DNA from: Mycolicibacterium brisbanense
GTDB lineage: Bacteria > Actinomycetota > Actinomycetes > Mycobacteriales > Mycobacteriaceae
Direction: 5' to 3'
Assembly: GCF_001570425.1 (NCBI RefSeq)
Contig: NZ_BCSX01000024.1
Span: 310,001 to 374,000, forward strand
Length of the DNA: 64,000 nucleotides
This document shows, in pieces, positions 9,955-15,903 of the stretch. The position numbers and the translations under genes were made by a program. Numbering within the stretch: the stretch's first letter is position 1; every line of letters starts with the position of its first letter. Below the pieces are notes generated by a model. The model made no database searches. It saw nothing but the letters and a program-made list of their open reading frames with translations, and had not been told where the DNA came from.

Positions 9955-9995
9955 TAGGGCAGTGTCTCAAAACCGCCGGTACCGCCAAAAATGGG

Positions 9996-10011
9996 TGTGC
10001 TGCGTATCACA
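9996..10011. promoter_or_regulatory. CRP-like palindrome with one mismatch
   Basis: TGTGC-N6-TCACA differs at one base from the mycobacterial CRP consensus TGTGA-N6-TCACA. It lies between the divergent ABC1 and transporter genes, 41 bases upstream of ABC1. Such near-matches occur by chance, so this is weak. Confidence 0.3.
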
Positions 10012-10022
10012 GGGACGCCGCG

Positions 10023-10109
10023 TGAGCAGAATGCGCAGAACCTCAAGATCGCTGGTTAGGGCCGCTTGTGAGCACAACCGCGCCACCGGTGCCCGCGCTT
10101 CGTAGCTTC
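10023..10109 (+). promoter_or_regulatory. Upstream control region A (shared architecture with region B)
   Basis: The region contains TGAGCAGAATGCGCAGAA (from 10023) and, 43 bases on, TTGTGAGCACAACCGCG with CACCGG (10066-10089). CGTAGCTTC follows after exactly 11 bases (10101-10109). TTGTG-NG-CACAA is a palindrome and a likely regulator site. The same blocks in the same order and spacing lie upstream of the small secreted protein at 11657. The start of the MHS transporter is 29 bases downstream. Confidence 0.6.
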
Positions 10110-10137
10110 AGCCAAAACGACTGGTTGAGGAGCGAAC

Positions 10138-11430
10138 ATGGCCACGATTCTGCAGGAATCCCAGGGCACCCCGATGAAGCGCGTGGCGATGGCCAGCTTC
10201 GTCGGATCTGCCATCGAGTACTACGACTTCTACATCTACGGCACGGCGGCGGCGCTGGTGTTCCCGAAGGTGTTCTTCCCGCATCTCGGTACGACGATGG
10301 CAACCGTCGCGTCGATGGCGACCTTCGCGGCGGCGTTTCTGTCGCGGCCGCTGGGTGCGGCGTTCTTCGGGCATTTCGGCGACCGGCTGGGCCGCAAGTC
10401 GACGCTGATCGCCACCCTGTTGATCATGGGCCTGTCCACGGTCGCCGTCGGCACGGTTCCCAGCGCGGCGACCATCGGCATGGCCGCGCCGCTGATCCTG
10501 CTCACACTGCGGCTCGTGCAGGGATTCGCGGTCGGTGGCGAATGGGCCGGTGCCGCGCTGCTGTCGGCCGAGTACGCACCGCCTGCCGAGCGCGGCCGCT
10601 ACGGAATGTTCACGCAGATGGGTGTGGGCAGCGGACTGGTCATGAGCAGCCTGCTGTTTCTCGCGGTGAACAAGACCATCGGCGAATCCAGCCACGCGTT
10701 CGTCGTATGGGGCTGGCGGATCCCATTTCTCTTCAGCGCAGTGCTGGTGGTCATCGCGCTCTATGTCCGGCTCAACGTGGCGGAGACCCCGGTGTTCACC
10801 GGCCAGGCCCGCGGCGCTGCGCCCGTTACACCGCTGACCGCCCTGCTACGTGGACAGCGGCGCGAAGTGCTCCTTGCTGCGGGCAGCATGGTCGGATTCT
10901 TCGCGCTGGGCTACATGGCCAACGCGTATCTGATGAGCTACGCCCATACCCGCGTTGGCTTTTCGCCGGATTTGATCCTGCAGGTGGGGTTGCTCGGTGG
11001 AGTGATCGTGGTGGTGTTCAACGCGCTGAGTGCTGTGCTGAGCGACAGGTTCGGCCGGCGACGCGTCATCATGGTGGCGTTGGCCGCCGGTGTCCCCTGG
11101 ACGTTCGTCGTGCTTCCGCTGATCGACACCGGCAATGCCGCGTTGTTCACGCTCGCCATGTCGGGTACTTACGCGATCGCCGCGAGTTCGTACGGGCCGA
11201 TGGCCGCGTTCATACCGGAGATCTTCCGGACCAGGTACCGCTACAGCGGTGCCGGGCTGTCCCTGAACCTCGCGGGGTTGATCGGCGGAGCCGTGCCGAC
11301 GATCGTCGCTGCACCGCTACTGGCCGCCTGGGGCACGCCTGCTGTCGGCGCCATGATGGCCGTGGTCGTCCTGGTCAGCCTGGTTTGCACATCGGCGTTG
11401 CCGGAAACGAAAGGTGCTGTTCTGCAGTAG
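10138..11430 (+). CDS. MFS transporter of the metabolite:H+ symporter (MHS) family
   Basis: The 430-residue membrane protein has about 12 hydrophobic segments and the MHS-type start with SAIEYYDFYIYGTAAAL (about 24-40), which is diagnostic of the family that includes ShiA and ProP. The loop 2-3 motif GHFGDRLGRKSTL and RLVQGFAVGGEWAGA are also typical. It should import a small organic acid or similar solute with protons in the cytoplasmic membrane; the substrate cannot be read from sequence. The ATG has TTGAGGAGCG upstream. It stands alone, ends in a strong terminator, and shares its upstream control architecture with the small secreted protein that follows, so both may answer one signal. Confidence 0.85.
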   Translation: MATILQESQGTPMKRVAMASFVGSAIEYYDFYIYGTAAALVFPKVFFPHLGTTMATVASMATFAAAFLSRPLGAAFFGHFGDRLGRKSTLIATLLIMGLSTVAVGTVPSAATIGMAAPLILLTLRLVQGFAVGGEWAGAALLSAEYAPPAERGRYGMFTQMGVGSGLVMSSLLFLAVNKTIGESSHAFVVWGWRIPFLFSAVLVVIALYVRLNVAETPVFTGQARGAAPVTPLTALLRGQRREVLLAAGSMVGFFALGYMANAYLMSYAHTRVGFSPDLILQVGLLGGVIVVVFNALSAVLSDRFGRRRVIMVALAAGVPWTFVVLPLIDTGNAALFTLAMSGTYAIAASSYGPMAAFIPEIFRTRYRYSGAGLSLNLAGLIGGAVPTIVAAPLLAAWGTPAVGAMMAVVVLVSLVCTSALPETKGAVLQ

Positions 11431-11453
11431 ATCTGCGCTCCATGTTGCACCGA

Positions 11454-11489
11454 TGAGCCCCTGCTCGATTCGAATCAAGCAGGGGCTCA
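11454..11489. terminator. Intrinsic terminator after the transporter gene
   Basis: A 12-bp perfect inverted repeat (TGAGCCCCTGCT at 11454-11465 with its complement at 11478-11489) encloses a loop that can itself pair (GATTCGAATC). It lies 24 bases after the stop. The stem core TGAGCCCCTG is repeated in the next terminator at 11952-11991. Confidence 0.8.
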
Positions 11490-11513
11490 GTCGATTTGGC
11501 GCAGACGAACGCT

Positions 11514-11601
11514 TGAGCACAATGCGCGAATCTACCGGAAAGCGGATGTTGCGCGGGTTGTGCGCACAACCGCGACACCGGCTGGGCGGCCCCGTAGTTT
11601 C
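11514..11601 (+). promoter_or_regulatory. Upstream control region B (shared architecture with region A)
   Basis: TGAGCACAATGCGCGAA begins at 11514. After 44 bases comes TTGTGCGCACAACCGCG with CACCGG (11558-11581), then 11 bases and CGTAGTTTC (11593-11601). Order, spacing and most bases match region A at 10023-10109. The palindrome here is perfect (TTGTGCGCACAA). The next gene starts 55 bases downstream. Confidence 0.6.
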
Positions 11602-11656
11602 GTAGACGTGACAGCGTCACAAACAATCAAAATCCAGCTCACACAGGAGAACTCAG

Positions 11657-11938
11657 ATGACAACCACCAACACCAAGTCCCGCTTCTTCGCCCGCTTCGT
11701 TGCGGCTCCGGTCGCCGCCGCAGGCATCCTTGGCGGTGCCGCACTGGGGCTGGCGGCAGGCGCCAACGCCGATCCGGGCCCCTCGGATCATTCCCGCAGC
11801 TACTCGGTGGACTACCGGCACGATTCGGGCGACCACCGCGAGCACCGCGAGTACCGCGACTGGGGCTTCTGGGGCTTCTGGCCGTGGCACCACTGGGACC
11901 ACTCCTTCTACGGCCACCGCGGCGAACACCGCAGCTGA
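11657..11938 (+). CDS. Small secreted His/Trp-rich protein
   Basis: The 93-residue protein is unlike any family I recognise. Residues 1-38 form a signal peptide: basic start, hydrophobic core AAPVAAAGILGGAALGLAAG and an ANA cleavage site. This leaves a mature chain of 55 residues with nine His, five Trp and many Arg, Asp and Glu. The centre is HREHREYRD and the end holds WGFWGFWPWHHWDH, so metal or haem binding at the cell surface is plausible but unproven. The ATG is preceded by CAGGAGAA. It is a single-gene unit between a control region like that of the upstream transporter and a very strong terminator. Confidence 0.75.
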   Translation: MTTTNTKSRFFARFVAAPVAAAGILGGAALGLAAGANADPGPSDHSRSYSVDYRHDSGDHREHREYRDWGFWGFWPWHHWDHSFYGHRGEHRS

Positions 11939-11951
11939 CCCGCTCCACCCA

Positions 11952-11991
11952 TACACTGAGCCCCTGGCCAATAGGCCAGGGGCTCAGTGTA
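11952..11991. terminator. Strong bidirectional terminator
   Basis: A perfect 18-bp inverted repeat (11952-11969 with 11974-11991) has a four-base AATA loop. It lies between the small secreted protein and the convergent DUF2236 gene and can serve both. Its stem contains the same TGAGCCCCTG core as the terminator at 11454. Confidence 0.9.
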
Positions 11992-12002
11992 TTTCGCCTG
12001 CC

Positions 12003-13016
12003 TCAGGCGAAGCTGTGCTCGACCTCCTCGCGGCTGCGGACCGGGTCGCTGCCTGGTACGTACGACGGCTCGGTATGCGGCGCCAAGGCCGGGTCCACGC
12101 CGCCGGCCACCCGGGCCTGGGCCTGCCGGAACTCCGGAATGGACCCGGCCGCCAACTCCAGACCGTTGATGGTCGACCACACCAGGCCCCGGCGTGCGGT
12201 GCGCTCGATGATGTTGGGGGACTGGTGTGCAATCAGCTGCATGGCCCACTTCGGCATGGTGTCCCGGATGGCCCAGTCGATCGCGCTCTGCGGCATCGGC
12301 ACATTCGGCCCGGTGGCCATGGCTGCCCCGTGGGTGAGCGCGAGCTTGGGAAGGTAAGACGTGAGGCAGTCGAGCGTCTCGGCCTTCGTGGCGGGAAGGC
12401 CGGTGCCACCAAGGGCGTGCCCGACGCGGATGAACTCGCCGTAGTAGCGGTCGAGTTTCTTGCCGCGCAAGGGTTGTGGGTGATACAGCTCGTGCGCGGT
12501 GGCCAGGCCCCAGACCACCGTGGCGTAGTTCCAGCGCAACCAGTCGGGATCGTCGGCGTCGTACGGTGCACCGTCGGGGCGGACGCCCTTGATGGTGTGG
12601 TGCATGGCCCGCACAGCCTTGGCCAGCCGTTCGGCGGTCTCGGTGGAGCCGTACGCGGTGCCTATGAAGAACGCGATCGAGTGGCCCAGGCGTACGGCGG
12701 CGCCCTTGGGGTCGATCTGGGGGATGGCCTGTCCGTCCTCGTCGCGCTTCACCAGCCGGGAGTGGTGCATGCCCATCCAGTAGATCGACGGATCGAGGCG
12801 CTCCATGTAGGCCGCGCACTGCAACCCGAAGATCAGGGCGTGCATGTGAGAGTGCACGTGCCACACCGCGCTGCCCGGGCCGAACCACCCCGGGTCACCC
12901 GCGGGCCCTTCGAAATCCATCCCACGGAAATAGTTCCGGCGAATGTCGGCGTCGAACTTCTGATTCAGCCACTGCCCGACGAACGGCATGAAGGGCACGG
13001 ACCTCGGACTCAGCAC
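12003..13016 (-). CDS. DUF2236 / MpaB-type oxygenase-like protein
   Basis: The 337-residue protein belongs to the DUF2236 family (MpaB, latex-clearing-protein-like haem oxygenases). GPGSAVWHVHSHMHAL near the N-terminus, WNYATVVWGLATAHELYHP in the middle and conserved His/Arg positions are typical. Substrate is unknown; relatives attack hydrophobic compounds. I place the start at the GTG at 13014-13016, because GAGGAGAG lies eight bases upstream and the operator repeats at 13037-13084 would otherwise fall inside the gene. An ATG at 13062-13064 would add 16 residues. It is transcribed divergently from a TetR regulator that probably represses it. There is no signal peptide. Confidence 0.82.
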   Translation of the reverse strand: MLSPRSVPFMPFVGQWLNQKFDADIRRNYFRGMDFEGPAGDPGWFGPGSAVWHVHSHMHALIFGLQCAAYMERLDPSIYWMGMHHSRLVKRDEDGQAIPQIDPKGAAVRLGHSIAFFIGTAYGSTETAERLAKAVRAMHHTIKGVRPDGAPYDADDPDWLRWNYATVVWGLATAHELYHPQPLRGKKLDRYYGEFIRVGHALGGTGLPATKAETLDCLTSYLPKLALTHGAAMATGPNVPMPQSAIDWAIRDTMPKWAMQLIAHQSPNIIERTARRGLVWSTINGLELAAGSIPEFRQAQARVAGGVDPALAPHTEPSYVPGSDPVRSREEVEHSFA

Positions 13017-13036
13017 GGCGGGGGCTCTCCTCACGG

Positions 13037-13084
13037 TTTGGCTACGGTCGTAACCACAATACATTTTGGCTACACCCGTGACCA
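13037..13084. promoter_or_regulatory. Tandem TetR-type operators in the DUF2236/tetR intergenic region
   Basis: Two direct copies of TTTGGCTAC-N4-CGTRACCA (13037-13056 and 13065-13084) are spaced 28 bases apart. Within each, GGCTAC-N4-GTRACC is an imperfect palindrome. Between them on the minus strand lies TATTGT (13061-13056) with TGGTCA 17 bases upstream, a plausible promoter for the oxygenase gene. The second copy lies just upstream of the TetR -10 element. Binding of one regulator could thus control both genes. Confidence 0.6.
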
Positions 13085-13100
13085 GACTTAGTCTGTACTG

Positions 13101-13700
13101 ATGTCATCTCCGACCCGGTGGGCGGGCGTGCCGCTGACGGACCGCCGCGCCGAACGCCGCGCGCGGCTCATCGACGCGGCGTTCGGCCTGTTCGGCGACG
13201 GCGGCGAGGCCGCGCTGTCGGTGCGTTCGGTGTGCCGCGAATGCGGCCTGAACACCCGCTACTTCTACGAGAGCTTCGCTGACACCGACGACCTGCTCGG
13301 CGCCGTGTACGACCAGGTGGCCGCGGCTCTTGCGGCCGAACTCGAGACGGCCATGGCGGGAGCGGGTGATTCGGTGCGGACACGGACCCGCGCCGGGATC
13401 GCCGCGGTGCTGGGCTTCAGCTCCGCCGATCCGCGGCGCGGCCGCGTCTTGTTCACCGACGCCAGGGCCAACCCCGTGCTGGCGGCGCGTCGCACCGCCA
13501 CCCAGGACCTGCTCCGCGAAGCGGTCCTGACCGAGGGCGGCCGCCTGCATCCCGGCTCGGACCCGGTGGCCGCCCAGGTCGGCGCCGCCATGTACACCGG
13601 CGCGATGGCCGAGCTGGCCCAGCAGTGGCTGGCCGGGCACCTCGGCGACGATCTCGACGCCGTGGTCGAGCACGCGTTGCGCCTGGTGTTGGCGCGCTAG
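13101..13700 (+). CDS. TetR-family transcriptional regulator
   Basis: The 199-residue protein has an N-terminal TetR helix-turn-helix: RRARLIDAAFGLFGDGG, then SVRSVCRECGLNTRYFYESFAD (about 40-61). The C-terminal part is a variable ligand-binding domain of about 130 residues. It is divergent from the DUF2236 gene and the tandem palindromes between them are its likely operators. TAGTCT at 13089-13094 is six bases from the ATG, so the mRNA is probably leaderless. The ligand is unknown, probably a substrate of the oxygenase. Confidence 0.88.
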   Translation: MSSPTRWAGVPLTDRRAERRARLIDAAFGLFGDGGEAALSVRSVCRECGLNTRYFYESFADTDDLLGAVYDQVAAALAAELETAMAGAGDSVRTRTRAGIAAVLGFSSADPRRGRVLFTDARANPVLAARRTATQDLLREAVLTEGGRLHPGSDPVAAQVGAAMYTGAMAELAQQWLAGHLGDDLDAVVEHALRLVLAR

Positions 13701-13702
13701 CC

Positions 13703-13765
13703 CTCGGCGGCGGGCCGCCCATCAGACTCGGCGGCGGGCCGCCAATCAGACTTCAGCGGGCCGCC
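13703..13765. repeat. 24-bp tandem repeat at the 3' end of a DinB gene
   Basis: Two near-identical 24-base units (13703-13726 and 13727-13750) are followed by a diverged third unit to 13765. The third unit is the last coding stretch of the DinB gene (Trp-Arg-Pro-Ala-Glu-Val-stop). The other two look like copies of this tail beyond the stop codon, reading Trp/Gly-Arg-Pro-Ala-Ala-Glu in frame with each other. This suggests replication slippage. Confidence 0.7.
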
Positions 13766-14345
13766 ACCGCTTGATCCACTCGGTCTCCGGCCATTCCTCC
13801 ACAGCGGCCATCAACTCGTACATCGTTGCGCCGTCTATGGATTCACGGATGATGTCGGCGTGCCCGGCATGCCGGGCGAGCTCCTCCACGAGATGCATGG
13901 CCACCCAGCGCGGCGACCAGTGCTCGACGTCCTTGGGGAACCACGGCACCTCCTGCGGCACCGGCACGGGCACACCCAGGTCGGCGTCGGCGAAGGCCTG
14001 CAGCGTGGCGGCGTTCTCCGCCGTCAACGCAGCGACCAGATCGGCGAGGGTTTCGTCCTCGCGCATCACGTGCTGGTCGGCGTACTCGGCCATGATCTCC
14101 TCCATGGGCCGTGGATCCGGCGGCGGAAAATCCGGTGCCGACCTGACGCGATCAGCCCAGCTGCGCTGCACGGCGGTGACATGTTTGATCAAGCCGCCGA
14201 CCGACAGCGCGCTCACCGACGGAGTGGACCGGGCTTGTTCGTCGGTCAAGCCGTGGCACACCGCGACGAACGCGTTCTGATTGTGGCGCAGGAACTCGAT
14301 GAGGTTCTGACGCTCGTCGGCAGCGGGTGGGGGCATTCCGGGCAT
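13746..14345 (-). CDS. DinB-family (mycothiol-transferase-like) protein
   Basis: The 199-residue protein is a four-helix DinB/MDMPI-type protein. The candidate metal ligands are the His of GGLIKHVTAVQRSWADR (about 60-76) and the C-terminal MHLVEELARHAGHADIIRE (about 148-166), which fits the DinB HxxxH triad. Actinobacterial DinB enzymes include mycothiol-dependent transferases; the substrate is unknown. The ATG at 14343-14345 has CAGGAGAAC upstream and lies two bases after the stop of the next DinB gene, so translation is probably coupled. A WYL regulator divergent from the pair likely controls both. The 3' end carries a tandem duplication. Confidence 0.82.
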   Translation of the reverse strand: MPGMPPPAADERQNLIEFLRHNQNAFVAVCHGLTDEQARSTPSVSALSVGGLIKHVTAVQRSWADRVRSAPDFPPPDPRPMEEIMAEYADQHVMREDETLADLVAALTAENAATLQAFADADLGVPVPVPQEVPWFPKDVEHWSPRWVAMHLVEELARHAGHADIIRESIDGATMYELMAAVEEWPETEWIKRWRPAEV

Positions 14346-14347
14346 GT

Positions 14348-14872
14348 TCAGTTCTCCTGGTTGTGGTTTGAATGGACGTAAAGGTCGCGGATGCAGGCGA
14401 TTTCGGCGCCGTGGTGGATGGCCTCCCGGTTGATGTGCAGTATCAGCTCGGTCATCGAGTACTCGGCCCATGGACCCTCCGCGGGCCCGCACGGCTGCTT
14501 GAGGTCATCCTCGCCCAGCGAGCGGACGCCGTCGATCCAGATTCGGTAGGCGTCGTCGAGTTGGCTCAGGGCCGTGGCGGCGTCGGTGGCGTACGGCCAG
14601 GTCTGGTAGTCGGCAGGCGCTCCGCCGAAGTGTGAGTGGTTGCGCATGGCGAAGACACCGACGATGACGTGCGCCAGCCGCCACGCGATGGTCGTGAACG
14701 GCTCCGGCTGCGGTGGGGGATAGCTGAAGTCGATAGCACCGTCGGGATGGATCGTCCAGCAACCGGGGACCGGCTGCCACAGGTACTCGTCATCGGTCAG
14801 TCCGTCGAGCCGGGGACGCAGTTGGTGGGTCCAGTGGTAGTCCAGCTGATCGGCCAGCGGGTTTCTCTGCAT
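14348..14872 (-). CDS. DinB-family protein (DUF664-like)
   Basis: The 174-residue protein is a second DinB-like four-helix protein with an internal WRLAHVIVGVFAMRNHSHF segment and a C-terminal LILHINREAIHHGAEIACIRDL (about 145-166), giving the His triad positions. It shares the early W-Q-P-V-P-G-C pattern of the DinB/DUF664 group. The ATG at 14870-14872 has GAAGGTGG upstream. It is first in a two-gene unit with the following DinB gene and starts about 60 bases from the divergent WYL regulator. A detoxification or thiol-transfer role is inferred from family membership only. Confidence 0.82.
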   Translation of the reverse strand: MQRNPLADQLDYHWTHQLRPRLDGLTDDEYLWQPVPGCWTIHPDGAIDFSYPPPQPEPFTTIAWRLAHVIVGVFAMRNHSHFGGAPADYQTWPYATDAATALSQLDDAYRIWIDGVRSLGEDDLKQPCGPAEGPWAEYSMTELILHINREAIHHGAEIACIRDLYVHSNHNQEN

Positions 14873-14894
14873 GAAGCCACCTTCGCACCCATAG

Positions 14895-14911
14895 AGGACA
14901 GTTTTTGTCCT
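14895..14911. promoter_or_regulatory. Palindromic operator between dinB pair and WYL regulator
   Basis: AGGACAGTTTTTGTCCT is a perfect palindrome with 6-bp arms and a 5-bp spacer. It is placed 23 bases upstream of both divergent starts. The TGTCC half-site is plausible for a WYL regulator acting on itself and the DinB genes. Confidence 0.55.
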
Positions 14912-14933
14912 AAGAGTGCGACAGACTTGCCGC

Positions 14934-15893
14934 ATGGGCGAAACGACCAGTCGGGTGCTGCAACTGCTCGGCCTGCTGCAGTCGCGCCGCGTCTGGTCGG
15001 GCGAGGAACTGGCCCAGCGGCTCGGCGTCACGGGCCGCAGCGTTCGGCGCGACATCGAACGACTGCGTGATCTCGGCTATCCCGTGCATGCCAGCAAGGG
15101 GCACGGCGGCGGCTACCAACTCGGCGCCGGGGCGGCGCTGCCACCGCTGCTGCTCGACCCGGACGAAGCCGTCGCGATGGCCGTCTGCCTGCGTTTGGCC
15201 GCCGGCGGCAGCGTCGCGGGCGTCGGGGAATCGGCCTTGCGGGCCCTGACCAAACTCGACCAGGTGATGCCGGCGCGGCTGCGCTCACAGGTATCGGCCG
15301 TGCACGACGCCACCGTCACCCTGTCGCCCAACTCGTCGGACGCACCGGTCGAGCCCGATGTGCTGATGACCCTGGCCCGCGCCTGCCGCGACCGCGAACA
15401 TGTCGCCGCCGGGTACACCGACATCCGCGGCAACAGCACGCAACGCAGGCTGGAGCCCTATCAGCTCGTCACGACGGGGCGCCGGTGGTACCTGATGGCC
15501 TACGACCGCGACCGTGCCGACTGGCGCACGCTGCGGCTGGACCGGATGTCCGAGGTCAGGGCGTTGGGCAGCACCTTCACGCCACGTGACGCTCCCGACC
15601 CGGCAGACTACGTGCGTCGGGCGATCAGCTCATCGCCGTATCGGTATGTGGCGCGAGTGCGCTATGCGGCCCCACAAGACGTTGTGGCACCGATGTTTTC
15701 ACCCGCTTCGGCCACGGTCGAGGCGGACGGCCCGGATGCCTGCATCGTCACCGCGGGCGCCGACGACCCCGAACGCATGGTGGTGTACTTCGCCACCCTC
15801 GGTCACGATTTCGAGGTGCTGGAACCGCCTGAGCTGGCCTCCGCCGTTCGGGCAATGGCCGAACGCCTGTCCCGGAGCGCCGCGCGAACGTAA
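14934..15893 (+). CDS. WYL-domain transcriptional regulator (YafY type)
   Basis: The 319-residue protein has an N-terminal helix-turn-helix (TSRVLQLLGLLQSRRVWSGEELAQRLGV, with TGRSVRRDIERLRDLGYPV as recognition part). A central WYL domain carries the name-giving motif in GRRWYLMAYDRDRADWRTLRLDRM, and a WCX-like C-terminal part follows. WYL domains sense nucleic acids or nucleotides in several systems and often sit beside DinB genes. I use the ATG at 14934, since the HTH begins directly after it; an in-frame GTG at 14916 would add six residues. The gene ends 10 bases before the mannosidase start but functionally belongs to the divergent DinB pair. Confidence 0.88.
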   Translation: MGETTSRVLQLLGLLQSRRVWSGEELAQRLGVTGRSVRRDIERLRDLGYPVHASKGHGGGYQLGAGAALPPLLLDPDEAVAMAVCLRLAAGGSVAGVGESALRALTKLDQVMPARLRSQVSAVHDATVTLSPNSSDAPVEPDVLMTLARACRDREHVAAGYTDIRGNSTQRRLEPYQLVTTGRRWYLMAYDRDRADWRTLRLDRMSEVRALGSTFTPRDAPDPADYVRRAISSSPYRYVARVRYAAPQDVVAPMFSPASATVEADGPDACIVTAGADDPERMVVYFATLGHDFEVLEPPELASAVRAMAERLSRSAART

Positions 15894-15903
15894 GGTTCGC
15901 TGC

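Noticed and set aside
13703..13765. Possible CRISPR array or short mobile element
   Set aside because: The units are contiguous without spacers and derive from the end of the DinB gene.
15514..15903. Upstream extension of the mannosidase into the WYL gene
   Set aside because: The added 130 residues are an out-of-frame reading of the WYL gene, Arg/Pro/Ser rich, with no conservation; ATG 15904 is the natural start.
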